Below, piece by piece: positions 12,474-20,807 of a stretch of 64,000 nt of DNA; positions within the stretch are counted from its first letter, which is position 1, and every line of letters begins with the position of its first letter. The notes below the pieces were generated by a model. The model was not told the DNA's origin. It worked only from the letters and a program-made list of their open reading frames with translations, and ran no database searches. The translations under genes and the position numbers were made by a program. This DNA comes from Tessaracoccus lacteus (lineage in GTDB: Bacteria > Actinomycetota > Actinomycetes > Propionibacteriales > Propionibacteriaceae): NCBI RefSeq assembly GCF_029917005.1, contig NZ_CP123967.1, positions 558,001 to 622,000 on the forward strand, written 5' to 3'.

Positions 12474-12479
12474 ATTCTG
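12474..12479 (-). promoter_or_regulatory. -10 box of tetR-type gene (leaderless)
   Basis: CAGAAT on the minus strand ends 7 nt before the ATG at 12466. Confidence 0.35.
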
Positions 12480-12526
12480 GCACGGCGCCTTGCCGACACC
12501 GCGTCGCACCCCAGGTCAGGAATTGG

Positions 12527-13501
12527 TCAGGCGGGAACCACGGCGCCTCCGACGAGCCGGACCCCGACGGTGGCGGACTCGACCCGCTCCGGCGAGGAGA
12601 CGACGGCGCGCTGTCCATCGGGCAGCCGGACCCCGACGGCGACGTCCTCGGGAGTGTAGCCCTGGTCGGTCACGACCAGCTGGGCGCCGTGCGCGTCAAG
12701 CGCCAGCGAGCTGGGCAGCACACCGAGCACCTCACCCACGGCGAGCGTGCCCGTCCAGCCGAGGGCCTCAGCCTGGGCCTGGTTCACGAACGCGGTGGCG
12801 CCGAGGAAGGCCGCGACCTCGCGGGTCGCCGGGGCGCGCCGGAGGGCCTCGGGGCCGTCGAGTTGGAGCAGCCGGCCGTGGTCGAGCACTGCGACGCGGT
12901 CCGCGACCGTGAAGGCCTCCTGGTGGTCGTGCGTGACGTAGAGGGCCGTGGTGCCGGTCGCCCGGAGGATGCGCGAGAGGTCGTCGGACAGGCGGCGGCG
13001 CAGCCCGGTGTCGAGCGCCGAAAGGGGTTCGTCGAGCAGCAGGGCCCGGGGGGAGGGGGCAAGTGACCGGGCGAGCGCCACTCGCTGCGCCTGGCCGCCC
13101 GAGAGCTCCGTCGGCCTCCGGGAACCGTAGCCCGCGAGGCCGACGAGGTCCAGCAGCTCGGCGACGCGCTGCCTGCGGGCGGCCTTCGGCAGGGCGCTGA
13201 GCCCGTAGGCGACGTTGCGTTCCACCGTCATGGTCGGGAACAGCTGGCCGTCCTGGAAGACGAGCCCGAAGCCGCGCCTGTGGACCTTGACGCCGGCCAG
13301 GTCCTCGCCGTCCCACGACACGGTCCCCGCCGTTAGGGGCTCCAGCCCGGCGACGGCGCGCAGCAGGGTCGACTTGCCCGACCCCGAGGGCCCGAGCAGC
13401 GCGACGACCTCGCCGGGGCTGACGGTGAGGCTCACGTCGTCGACGGCCACGGTCTGACCGTAGCTCACGCTCGCGCCCGAGACCTCGAGTCCTGCTACCA
13501 C
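12527..13501 (-). CDS. thiQ: Thiamine ABC transporter, ATP-binding protein
   Basis: ATPase of the thiamine uptake system. Walker A GPSGSGKST lies at 37-45, the Q-loop at VFQDGQLFP, the signature at LSGGQAQRVALARSL, Walker B at LLLDEPLSALD, and the switch His in YVTHDHQE. Residues beyond about 235 form an extra C-terminal beta-rich (TOBE-like) region. The GTG at 13501 overlaps the permease stop by 7 nt, and longer frames upstream only shadow the permease gene. It is the last gene of the riboswitch-controlled thiB-thiP-thiQ operon. Substrate assignment rests on the riboswitch and on ThiB. Confidence 0.88.
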   Translation of the reverse strand: MVAGLEVSGASVSYGQTVAVDDVSLTVSPGEVVALLGPSGSGKSTLLRAVAGLEPLTAGTVSWDGEDLAGVKVHRRGFGLVFQDGQLFPTMTVERNVAYGLSALPKAARRQRVAELLDLVGLAGYGSRRPTELSGGQAQRVALARSLAPSPRALLLDEPLSALDTGLRRRLSDDLSRILRATGTTALYVTHDHQEAFTVADRVAVLDHGRLLQLDGPEALRRAPATREVAAFLGATAFVNQAQAEALGWTGTLAVGEVLGVLPSSLALDAHGAQLVVTDQGYTPEDVAVGVRLPDGQRAVVSSPERVESATVGVRLVGGAVVPA

Positions 13502-15141
13502 GTCGCAACCTCCCTCGGGCGCAGTCTCTCGGCCAGCGCCATCGTGATTCCAGCCAATCCTGCCAGCAGCACCGAGGCCGCCAGCGCCTGGCCGTACGAC
13601 TCGGCACCGGGCCTGCCGAACAGCCGGAACACCAGCACCGGCAGCGTCGGCCGGTCCGGCCTGGCCAGGAAGGACGTGGCGCCGAACTCGCCGAGTGAGG
13701 TGGCGAACGCGAAGCCGACGGCCAGCCCCAGCCCGCGGGCCAGGTGGGGCAGCTCGACCCGGCGCAGCACGTCGAACGGCGTCGAGCCCAGCACGGCGGC
13801 GGCCTCCAGCTGCCGGGGATCGATCGCGCGGAGCGTCGGGAGCAGGCTGCGCACCACCAGCGGCAGCGCCACGACCGCCTGGGCGATCGGGATCAGGACG
13901 ATGCTGGAGCGCAGGTCGAGCGGCGGGCGGTTCAGGGTGATGAGGTAGCCGAAGCCGACGGTGACCGCTGAGACGCCCAGGGGCAGCAGGTAGGCGGCCT
14001 CGAGGAGGGCCAGCGCGCGGCGTCCCTCCCGACGGCGCGGCCGTCGGGAGGCGACGAGTGCGACCAGCAGCCCCAGCGGGACGGCGACGACGGTCGCGGC
14101 CAGTGCGGTGGTCAGAGAGGTGCCGAGCGCGCCCAGCACGCTGATGCCGGGCAGTTCGGAGCTGGCTAGCCCGGTGTAGTTGGCGAGGGTGAGGACGCCG
14201 TCGCGGTGCAGCGAGCGCCAGGCCAGGCCGATCAGGGGCAGGCCGAGGAGGAGGACCGCCACGGCCAGCGTCGTGGCCAGCGCCGCGCCGTCGCGGCGCC
14301 ACCTCAGTGGCCGCGAGGCTGCGACGTCGGGCTGCAGGCGCAGCGCCCGCGTGAGCGACGACTGTGCGCGCCCACTGAGCCAGAGCGCGGCGGCCACGAT
14401 CACGAGCTGCGTCACGGACAGCGCAGCGGCCCCGCGGAGGTCGAGCAGCGCGGTGGTGAGGTACCAGATCTCGGTCTCGATGGTGTGGAATCGCGTCTGG
14501 CCCAGCACCATCACGATGCCGTAGCTCGACGAGCTGAACAGGAACACCAACGATGCGGCGGACAGCACGGCCGGCGCCAGGGCGGGCAGCGTGACGGTCG
14601 CGAAGACGCGCAGCGGCGCCGCGCCGAGCGTCGTGCCCGCCTGCGCCAGGCGCGGGTCGAGCCGGGCCCACATGGTGCCGACGGTGCGGACGACGACCGA
14701 GTAGTTGAAGAACACCATGGCGGCGACGATGGAGACCGCGGACCCGTCGAGGCCGAGGAAGCCGAGCAGCCCGTCCGGCCTCAGGAGCGCTCCGAACGCG
14801 ACGCCGACGGCGACGGTCGGGAGCACGAACGGGACGGCGACCGCGGCGCGCAGAAAGCCCCGGCCGGGGAAGCTGCAGCGGTACAGGGCGTGGGCGCCGG
14901 GGAGCCCGAGCACGAGGCACAGCAGCGTCGTGGCGGTGGCGGAGGCGAGCGTGAAGCCCAGCGCCCGCCATGTCCTTGCCGACGAGAACACAGCCTCGAA
15001 CCCGGCCAGCGTCCAGGTGGCGCCGTCGTGGAAGCCGCGCAGGATCAGGGCGCCCGCGGGCCAGGCGAAGAAGACCGCGAGGAACGCGGCCGGGATGGCG
15101 GCGGCCGCCACCCAGGCCGCGCGCCAGGCGAGTCGTGTCAC
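13495..15141 (-). CDS. thiP: Thiamine ABC transporter, permease (fused two-domain)
   Basis: A 548-residue membrane protein with two BPD-type permease halves and about twelve hydrophobic segments. The EAA-like loops, for example EAAAVLGSTPFDVLRRVELP in the second half and LAQAGTTLGAAPLRVFATVTLP in the first, contact the ATPase. One polypeptide with both halves is the ThiP/FbpB arrangement. The GTG at 15141 overlaps the thiB stop as GTGA and is preferred over a GTG 18 nt upstream. Confidence 0.88.
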   Translation of the reverse strand: MTRLAWRAAWVAAAAIPAAFLAVFFAWPAGALILRGFHDGATWTLAGFEAVFSSARTWRALGFTLASATATTLLCLVLGLPGAHALYRCSFPGRGFLRAAVAVPFVLPTVAVGVAFGALLRPDGLLGFLGLDGSAVSIVAAMVFFNYSVVVRTVGTMWARLDPRLAQAGTTLGAAPLRVFATVTLPALAPAVLSAASLVFLFSSSSYGIVMVLGQTRFHTIETEIWYLTTALLDLRGAAALSVTQLVIVAAALWLSGRAQSSLTRALRLQPDVAASRPLRWRRDGAALATTLAVAVLLLGLPLIGLAWRSLHRDGVLTLANYTGLASSELPGISVLGALGTSLTTALAATVVAVPLGLLVALVASRRPRRREGRRALALLEAAYLLPLGVSAVTVGFGYLITLNRPPLDLRSSIVLIPIAQAVVALPLVVRSLLPTLRAIDPRQLEAAAVLGSTPFDVLRRVELPHLARGLGLAVGFAFATSLGEFGATSFLARPDRPTLPVLVFRLFGRPGAESYGQALAASVLLAGLAGITMALAERLRPREVATW

Positions 15142-16178
15142 CCGATGGCCTCGCTCCACTGGCTGATCCAGGCCTCGCGGTTCGCGTCGATGTCGGCCGG
15201 GGCCACCTCGATGGGGGAGTCGGACAGCGGCGCGAACTTCTGCCAGTCGGCGGGCAGCTCGGTGTCGGTGACGGCCGGGTACATGTACATGTTCTCCGGG
15301 ATCACCGACTGCACCTCGTCGGAGAGGAGGAAGTCGATGAACTTGCCCGCGCCGACGGGGTTCTGCGCGCCGGCGATCACGCCGGCGTACTCGACCTGCC
15401 GGAAGCAGGTGTCCAGCAGGGCCTCGGTCGTCGAGGTGTCGCCGTCGAGCGTGAACGCGGGGGAGGTGGAGTAGCTGAGCACCAGCGGACGGTCACCCTT
15501 ACCGTCGGCTCCCGAGAAGTCGGTGTAGTAGGCGTCGGTCCAGCCGGCGACGACCTTCAGCCCGTTGTCCTTGAGGCTCTGCCAGTAGTCGAGCCAGCCG
15601 TCGCCCTTGGCGCCGACGGTGGCGAGCAGGAAGGACAGTCCGGGCGAGCTCGTCGCCGGCGAGGACACGACGAGCAGGTCCTTGTACTCGGGCCTGGCCA
15701 GGTCGTCGAGCGTGGCGGGCACCGTCAGGTCGTGCTTGTCGAACCAGGCACTGTCCGCGTTGATGCACACGTCGCCGTAGTCGACGGGGGTCAGCTGGTC
15801 GGCGGCGAGCTGCGCGTCGGTGCCTGCGGCGGCAGCGGAGGTGTAGTCGGCGAGCACGCCCTCGCGGGAGGCGCGGGAGGCCATCGCGTTGTCGATGCCG
15901 AAGACGACGTCGCCCAGCGGCGAGTCCTTCGTCAGGATGAGCTGATTGACGAGCGTTCCCGCGTCGCCGGGCGCCACGTAGGTGACGGTGTAGCCGGTCT
16001 CCTCCGAGAACTGGTCGAGCAGCTCCTGGGGCAGCACGAACGAGTCGTGCGTGACGACCGTGAGCGTGTCGGTCTCGGTGGGGGTCGGGCTCGTGGTGGC
16101 CTGTGTGCCCGTGGAGCCGCAGGCTGCCAGGGCGGTGACGGCCAGGCCGGCCGCGAGCAGTCGGATGGGTGACTTCAT
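15138..16178 (-). CDS. thiB: Thiamine-binding lipoprotein
   Basis: Extracytoplasmic substrate-binding protein of 346 residues. A signal peptide (MKSPIRLLAAGLAVTALAAC) ends in a lipobox LAAC with Cys at residue 20. A Thr/Pro-rich linker follows, then a type 2 periplasmic-binding fold with TLTVVTHDSF, GYTVTYVAPGDAG and a late PENMYMYPAVTDTELP segment characteristic of ThiB/TbpA. The TPP riboswitch upstream supports thiamine as substrate. An AGGAG ribosome binding site precedes the ATG and can be masked by an upstream CTCCT. Confidence 0.9.
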   Translation of the reverse strand: MKSPIRLLAAGLAVTALAACGSTGTQATTSPTPTETDTLTVVTHDSFVLPQELLDQFSEETGYTVTYVAPGDAGTLVNQLILTKDSPLGDVVFGIDNAMASRASREGVLADYTSAAAAGTDAQLAADQLTPVDYGDVCINADSAWFDKHDLTVPATLDDLARPEYKDLLVVSSPATSSPGLSFLLATVGAKGDGWLDYWQSLKDNGLKVVAGWTDAYYTDFSGADGKGDRPLVLSYSTSPAFTLDGDTSTTEALLDTCFRQVEYAGVIAGAQNPVGAGKFIDFLLSDEVQSVIPENMYMYPAVTDTELPADWQKFAPLSDSPIEVAPADIDANREAWISQWSEAIG

Positions 16179-16183
16179 GACAT

Positions 16184-16217
16184 CTCCTCATTTCAAGGAG
16201 GCTCGGCGCGTGCCGAG
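16184..16217 (-). promoter_or_regulatory. RBS-masking hairpin between TPP riboswitch and thiB
   Basis: On the minus strand a CTCGGC-ACGC-GCCGAG hairpin (16202-16217) is followed by CTCCT, which can pair with the AGGAG ribosome binding site of thiB (CTCCTTGAAATGAGGAG, 16184-16200). This suggests translational control. Confidence 0.5.
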
Positions 16218-16226
16218 GAGAATCTC

Positions 16227-16310
16227 ACTCCCTACGCCGGTGCTAACCGGATCAGGTTGGAGGGTCTGCGGTTCTCCGCACTCTCAGCGCCCTGGTGGCG
16301 CTCCCCTGTG
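16227..16310 (-). ncRNA. TPP riboswitch (THI element)
   Basis: On the minus strand the two invariant blocks are present in order: GCTGAGAGTGCG followed by AGACCCTCCAACCTGATC, then CGGTTAGCACCGGCGTAGGGAG closing the P1 stem with the initial GGGGAGCGCC. It lies 48 nt upstream of thiB. Binding of thiamine pyrophosphate is expected to lower thiBPQ expression. Confidence 0.95.
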
Positions 16311-16358
16311 TGTCTGACGCAACCCTAGCCCATGACGCGGGGCCGCCCGACCGGCCGG

Positions 16359-17396
16359 TCAGGACCCCTCGGAGATCCGCAGCAGGGCGTCGCGGATCTG
16401 CCGGGCGCGCATCGGGCCGACCCCGTCGATCTCCATCAGCACGGCCACGGAGGCGCCGAACAGCTCCTGCAGCGAGTAGCGATCCACCAGCTTCGACACG
16501 AGGTGGGAGGGAAGGCGGCCGACATCCGTCAACAGTCTCACCCCTCGGCTCTCGAGTCCCTGCTCCAGGTTCGCGCCCTGCCCGAAGCCGAGGCGCTCGG
16601 CGACCAGCTGGCCGGAGAACAGCTCCTCGGAGGAGAAGTTCGCGAGCTTCGACAGGTCGAACTGCGACGGATCGGACAGGTTCTGCGCGTAGTCCTCGGC
16701 GAGCCGGTCGGCGGCCCCCGCGAAGGTGTTGGCGAGCTCGGAGTGCTGCAGCGCGACCATCCGGCCCTCGACGCCGAGCAGTTCGACGAGGAAGTCCACC
16801 TCGGCGGACAGCCGACGGGTCAGCTCCAGGCGGTGGATCACGTGGGTGAGGTCGCGGAGCGTGACCTGTTCGCCGATCTCGAGCAGAGTGAACTGGTCGA
16901 GCTGGTCGGTCAGACGGCTGGAGACGCGTGACAGCGTCGCGAGGGCCTGGTTCGCGCGGCTGATGACCTGCGTGACGCTCTCGACGAGGTGGCGCCGGCC
17001 GTCGAGGAACACCGAGACCGTCGCCATGGACGCGGAGACCGTCACGACGGGGACCCCCGCTGCCTGGGCCGTGCGGTCGGCGGAGCGATGGCGGGTTCCG
17101 GTCTCGGCTGTCGGCAGGTCGCCCGCCGGGACGAGGTGCACGCCGGCCGCGACGATGGTGCTCAGGTCGTTGGACAGGATGATCGCGCCGTCGAGCTTCG
17201 CCAGCTCGCGCAGGGCCTGCTCCGTGCACTCGACGCCGATCTTGAAGCCGCCGGAGGAGACCTGTTGCACCTTCTGGTTGTTGCCGAGCACGATGAGCGC
17301 GCCGGTGCGCCCGTGCAGGATGCGGTCGACGCCCGCGCGCAGGGGTGTGCCGGGCGCGAGCAGCTTTAGGTAGCGGCGGATCGTCGGTTTGGGCAC
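16359..17396 (-). CDS. disA: DNA integrity scanning diadenylate cyclase DisA
   Basis: Makes cyclic di-AMP from two ATP and senses branched DNA. The N-terminal DAC domain carries the DGA motif (KLDGAIILS) and the RHRSA motif (TGTRHRSADR). A helical spine follows, and the C-terminal HhH DNA-binding domain includes MEIDGVGPMRARQIRDAL. The GTG at 17396 has an AGGAGGTC ribosome binding site 3-5 nt away. Further upstream codons in the frame lie outside the family. Length of 345 residues is normal. radA is close by, as in many actinobacteria, but two HEAT genes sit between them here. Confidence 0.95.
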   Translation of the reverse strand: MPKPTIRRYLKLLAPGTPLRAGVDRILHGRTGALIVLGNNQKVQQVSSGGFKIGVECTEQALRELAKLDGAIILSNDLSTIVAAGVHLVPAGDLPTAETGTRHRSADRTAQAAGVPVVTVSASMATVSVFLDGRRHLVESVTQVISRANQALATLSRVSSRLTDQLDQFTLLEIGEQVTLRDLTHVIHRLELTRRLSAEVDFLVELLGVEGRMVALQHSELANTFAGAADRLAEDYAQNLSDPSQFDLSKLANFSSEELFSGQLVAERLGFGQGANLEQGLESRGVRLLTDVGRLPSHLVSKLVDRYSLQELFGASVAVLMEIDGVGPMRARQIRDALLRISEGS

Positions 17397-17473
17397 CTGA
17401 CCTCCTGGTGGATCGCCGCCCAGTCTAGATGGCGGGGCAGCGGCTGGGTTCGCTCTCGGCGGACCGTCCGCGG

Positions 17474-17504
17474 TTGACCCTGACGCAACGTCAAGGTTTA
17501 CCGT
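17474..17504 (+). promoter_or_regulatory. MerR-type promoter/operator of the HEAT-repeat gene
   Basis: A TTGACC -35 (17474-17479) and a TACCGT -10 (17499-17504) are separated by 19 bp, the over-long spacer typical of MerR-controlled promoters. The spacer contains a near-perfect dyad (CCCTGACG / CGTCAAGG, 7 of 8). The -10 ends 7 nt before the ATG, so the message is probably leaderless. Confidence 0.6.
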
Positions 17505-17511
17505 CGATGAC

Positions 17512-18270
17512 ATGACGAACACCACGCTGGAGACCATGTTCACCGCCCTCCGCAACCCCGAGGGCTCCACGCGTCGGCAGGCTGCGCTCGCGCTGGGCGC
17601 CAGCCGTGACGACTCCGTCGTCCCCGTCCTGCTGGCGCAGCTGCGCGTCGAGTACGACCCCCACGTCATCGAGGACATCACCTGGGCCCTGGTGCAGCAC
17701 GCCGAGGCGGCCCGCGGCGATCTCGCCGAGATGCTGACCGACGACGACCCGGCCCGCCGCCGCACCGCCGCTCACGTCCTGAGCAAGGTGGCAGACCCCG
17801 CCGACTTCGACGCGGTCGTGCCGCTCGTGGCCGACGAGGACGCGGACGTGGCCATCAAGGCGTACCGTGCCGCGGCCAACACCGGCGGCGCGCGGGCGCT
17901 GACCGCGCTCGTCGCGCGGCTGGGCGACGGGGAGCTGCTGCAGCGCGACGCGCTGAGCAACGCGTTCGCCGCGATCGGCGCGGCCTCGGTCGCGCCGCTG
18001 ACCTCGGCGCTGACCGACGGCAGCCCCGCCGCGCGTGAGCACGCCGCTGAGGCGCTCGGTCACCTGGGGGCACCCGAGGCCGACCCGGCCGCCGACGCTC
18101 TCGAGCGCGCCGCCGGCGACGACGATCCGACCGTGCGGCTGGCCGCCGTCTCTGCACTCGGTCAGCTGGGTGGCGCCGCCGACGAGGCCCTGGGGCGGCT
18201 GGCAGGCGGCGCGGATGCGCTCACCGCGCAGGTCGCGACGCGGCTGCTCGCGGGCCGCGTTCAGGCCTGA
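17512..18270 (+). CDS. HEAT-repeat protein
   Basis: A 252-residue alpha-solenoid made of PBS-lyase-type HEAT repeats. About seven repeats can be followed through segments such as RRQAALALGASRDDSVVPVL, RRRTAAHVLSKVADPADFDA, AREHAAEALGHLGAPEADPA and VRLAAVSALGQLGGAADEAL. It has no signal peptide, membrane segment or catalytic motif. Its promoter looks MerR-controlled, and the convergent neighbour is a MerR protein fused to the same kind of repeat, so the pair probably forms one regulatory unit. The genes overlap tail to tail by 10 bp. Protein scaffold, lyase chaperone or nucleic-acid binding are all possible. Confidence 0.8.
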   Translation: MTNTTLETMFTALRNPEGSTRRQAALALGASRDDSVVPVLLAQLRVEYDPHVIEDITWALVQHAEAARGDLAEMLTDDDPARRRTAAHVLSKVADPADFDAVVPLVADEDADVAIKAYRAAANTGGARALTALVARLGDGELLQRDALSNAFAAIGAASVAPLTSALTDGSPAAREHAAEALGHLGAPEADPAADALERAAGDDDPTVRLAAVSALGQLGGAADEALGRLAGGADALTAQVATRLLAGRVQA

Positions 18271-19337
18271 CGGTCCGCCAGCAGCCTGAGGGCGAGAGTC
18301 CGGGCGCGTTCGTCGGGGGAGTCCACACATCCCTCGATGGCGCGCCCGGCGTCGTCCCCGGGCAGGTCGCCCAGGGCGACCAGGGCGGCGAAACGCACCG
18401 CGGGTGAGTCGTCGCGCAGCGCGGCGGCGAGTGTGGGCACGGAGGCCGGGTCACCCAGGATGCCGAGGGCCTCCGCGGCGTGCTCCCTAACAAGGGCTGA
18501 GCAGTCCTGGGTCGCCTGCTCCAGCGGCGCGCGTGCGCCCTCGACGCGCGCGACGGCCAGCGTCGCCTCGTCGCGGACCCGGACCCGGTCGTCGCCCAGC
18601 GCGCCCACCAGGGCTGTCACCGCCTCGGGGCCGCCGAGTTGGCCGAGACTGAACGCCGCCTTCGCCGCGGTTCGCTCGTCGGCGTCGCCCAGCAGGTGGA
18701 TCAGGTGGGGCGTCCCGGCGGGGTCGCGAAGCTTGCCCAGGACGTGGGCCAGCGCATGCCTCGCTTCCGGTGGCCCCGATCCCAGGGCCTCGACCAGCCG
18801 CGGCAGCACCCCGTCCCGATGCGTCAGCGCCCACGTGGCGCCCTCGCGGACCGACGGATCCTTGTCCGTCAGCAGCGCGATCAACTCGTCGACGGGCGCC
18901 CGGCCCGAGCCGTCGAGCGCCGCCCCGAACCTCACCGCGGCGTCCGGGTGGTGCAGGCGCTCCGCGAGCTCGATCGACTCCAGGACCTCGTCCCAGTCGG
19001 CGTCGTCGGTGCGTTGCAGGAACCGCAGCCGGGCGAGCAACTCCTGCTCCGCGGCGATGCGCCGCTCCAGCAGCTCCGCGTGCCGGGCCAGCAGCTCGGC
19101 GGGCTCGGTATCCTCGTCGAGGGCCCTCCCGATCTCCGCCAGCGACAGGCCGAGCGACTTGAGCTGCGAGATGGCCAGCAGCCGGCCGACGTCGGCGCGC
19201 GAGTAGAGGCGGTAGTCGGCCCAGCTGCGTCCGCTGGGCCTGAGCAGGCCGATGGCGTCGTAGTGGCGCAGCGTGCGCTGCGTGAGGCCGGCGCGGCGGG
19301 CCAGCTCGCCGATCCGCAGGAACCCGCCCTCAGTCAT
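18261..19337 (-). CDS. MerR family regulator fused to HEAT repeats
   Basis: Residues 1-75 are a MerR winged helix: LRIGELARRAGLTQRTLRHYD, then YRLYSRADVGRLLAISQLKSLGLSLAEIG. A coiled-coil dimerization helix (about 80-115) follows. The rest (about 130-358) is HEAT repeats instead of a small ligand pocket, e.g. VREGATWALTHRDGVLPRL and VREHAAEALGILGDPASVPTL. The ATG at 19337 overlaps the radA stop by 4 nt, so it is translated with radA. It faces a HEAT gene whose promoter has a MerR-type dyad. A protein or nucleic acid may be the signal read by the HEAT part, but that is inference. Confidence 0.85.
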   Translation of the reverse strand: MTEGGFLRIGELARRAGLTQRTLRHYDAIGLLRPSGRSWADYRLYSRADVGRLLAISQLKSLGLSLAEIGRALDEDTEPAELLARHAELLERRIAAEQELLARLRFLQRTDDADWDEVLESIELAERLHHPDAAVRFGAALDGSGRAPVDELIALLTDKDPSVREGATWALTHRDGVLPRLVEALGSGPPEARHALAHVLGKLRDPAGTPHLIHLLGDADERTAAKAAFSLGQLGGPEAVTALVGALGDDRVRVRDEATLAVARVEGARAPLEQATQDCSALVREHAAEALGILGDPASVPTLAAALRDDSPAVRFAALVALGDLPGDDAGRAIEGCVDSPDERARTLALRLLADRQA

Positions 19338-20701
19338 CCCGCCAGACCGATGCGTGTGAGCGCCTCGGCCAGCGTCGGCACCTCCACCACCCGCATCCGG
19401 CCGAGGGCCGGCACCTTCTGGGTCACATCGCGTGATCCGGAGGGGATGATGGCCAACTGGAAGCCCAGCCGGGCGGCCTCGACCAGGCGGCGCTCCACGC
19501 CGGGGACGCGGCGCAGATCGCCGGCGAGACCTACCTCTCCCAGGGCGACGGTCCGCTCGAGAGGGGGCACTCCCGTGCACGCTGAGGCGATGGCGACGGC
19601 GGTGGCCAGATCCGCAGAGGGGTCGGCGACCTTGGCCCCGCCGACCGTCGATGCGTAGACATCCTTCGTGGACAGTTTCAGCCCGAGTCCACGATCGAGC
19701 ACGGCCATCACCATCGCGATGCGGGAGCCCTCGAGCCCGTGCGTCGCGCGCCGCGGGTTCCCGGCGGCGTCGGTGACCAGGGCCTGGATCTCGGCCAGCA
19801 GCGGACGCCGTCCCTGGAGGGTGACGGTGACGCAGGTGCCGGGGGTGGGGTCGGCGTGTGAGGTCATGAACAGGCCGGAGGGGTCGGGCACCTCGACGAT
19901 GCCCGTCTCGCTCATCTCGAAGCAGCCCACCTCATCCGCCGGGCCGAAGCGGTTCTTGGTTGCCCGCACCATGCGGAACCCGGAGTGCCGGTCCCCGTCG
20001 AAGCCCAGCACCACATCGACGAGGTGCTCCAGCGTCCGGGGGCCGGCGATGCCGCCGTCCTTGGTGACGTGGCCGACGATGATGACCGCCATCGACTCCC
20101 GCTTGGCGATCCTGGCCAGTGCGCCCGTGATCTCCTTGACCTGCGTCGGTCCGCCGGCTGCACCATCGGCCTCGGCGGTGGTGATGGTCTGCACGGAGTC
20201 CAGCACCAGTAGCGAGGGATGCACCTGCTCGATGTGCCCGAGCACGGTGCCGAGGTCGTTCTCGGAGGCCAGGTAGAGGGTGTCGGCTACCGTTCCGGTG
20301 CGCTCGGCCCGCAGCTTCACCTGTGAGGCCGATTCCTCGCCTGAGATGTAGAGCGTCGTCGCTCCTGTTCGGGCCCACTTCGCGGCGACGTCCAGCAGCA
20401 GCGTCGACTTGCCGACGCCGGGCTCGCCTGCGAGCAGCACCACGGCGCCGGGCACGAGACCACCGCCCAGCACGCGGTCGAGTTCCGCGATGGTGGTGGG
20501 CTTGCGCCGGGCGGAGTCTGACGGGACCTGCGAGATGGGCATCGCCCGGTCCGTCGGGGTCGAGGACGCGACCGACTTCAGCTTCGGCGCGCCCCGTTCG
20601 ACAACCGTCCCCCACGCCTGGCACTCGCCGCAGCGGCCGACCCAGCGCGTGCTGGTCCAGCCGCACTCGGTGCACTGGTAGGAGTCCTGGTTCTTCGCCA
20701 C
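19334..20701 (-). CDS. radA: DNA repair protein RadA
   Basis: RecA-like ATPase that drives branch migration in recombination. It has an N-terminal zinc finger (C10, C13, C24, C27), Walker A GEPGVGKST, the RadA-specific KNRFG motif (ATKNRFGPADE), and a C-terminal Lon-protease-like domain. Length of 455 residues is normal. The GTG at 20701 has no ribosome binding site but follows a TAGTCT box by 6 nt. It is the first gene of a two-gene unit with the MerR-HEAT regulator. Confidence 0.96.
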   Translation of the reverse strand: MAKNQDSYQCTECGWTSTRWVGRCGECQAWGTVVERGAPKLKSVASSTPTDRAMPISQVPSDSARRKPTTIAELDRVLGGGLVPGAVVLLAGEPGVGKSTLLLDVAAKWARTGATTLYISGEESASQVKLRAERTGTVADTLYLASENDLGTVLGHIEQVHPSLLVLDSVQTITTAEADGAAGGPTQVKEITGALARIAKRESMAVIIVGHVTKDGGIAGPRTLEHLVDVVLGFDGDRHSGFRMVRATKNRFGPADEVGCFEMSETGIVEVPDPSGLFMTSHADPTPGTCVTVTLQGRRPLLAEIQALVTDAAGNPRRATHGLEGSRIAMVMAVLDRGLGLKLSTKDVYASTVGGAKVADPSADLATAVAIASACTGVPPLERTVALGEVGLAGDLRRVPGVERRLVEAARLGFQLAIIPSGSRDVTQKVPALGRMRVVEVPTLAEALTRIGLAG

Positions 20702-20707
20702 GGGTAG

Positions 20708-20713
20708 AGACTA
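20708..20713 (-). promoter_or_regulatory. -10 box of radA (leaderless)
   Basis: TAGTCT on the minus strand ends 6 nt before the GTG at 20701. Confidence 0.45.
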
Positions 20714-20807
20714 GGCGAAGCCTCCGACAGAACCAGGAGTGGAGCCGGCCGGGCGCTCAGGCGGCACACGCCCTGGGCTGATCGCGGGCGAAGGCGTCGA
20801 TGTGCCC

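Noticed and set aside
12527-14971. One 814-residue fusion of ThiP and ThiQ
   Set aside because: The long frame runs through the permease gene in the wrong frame. The thiP stop and a GTG for thiQ separate the two genes.
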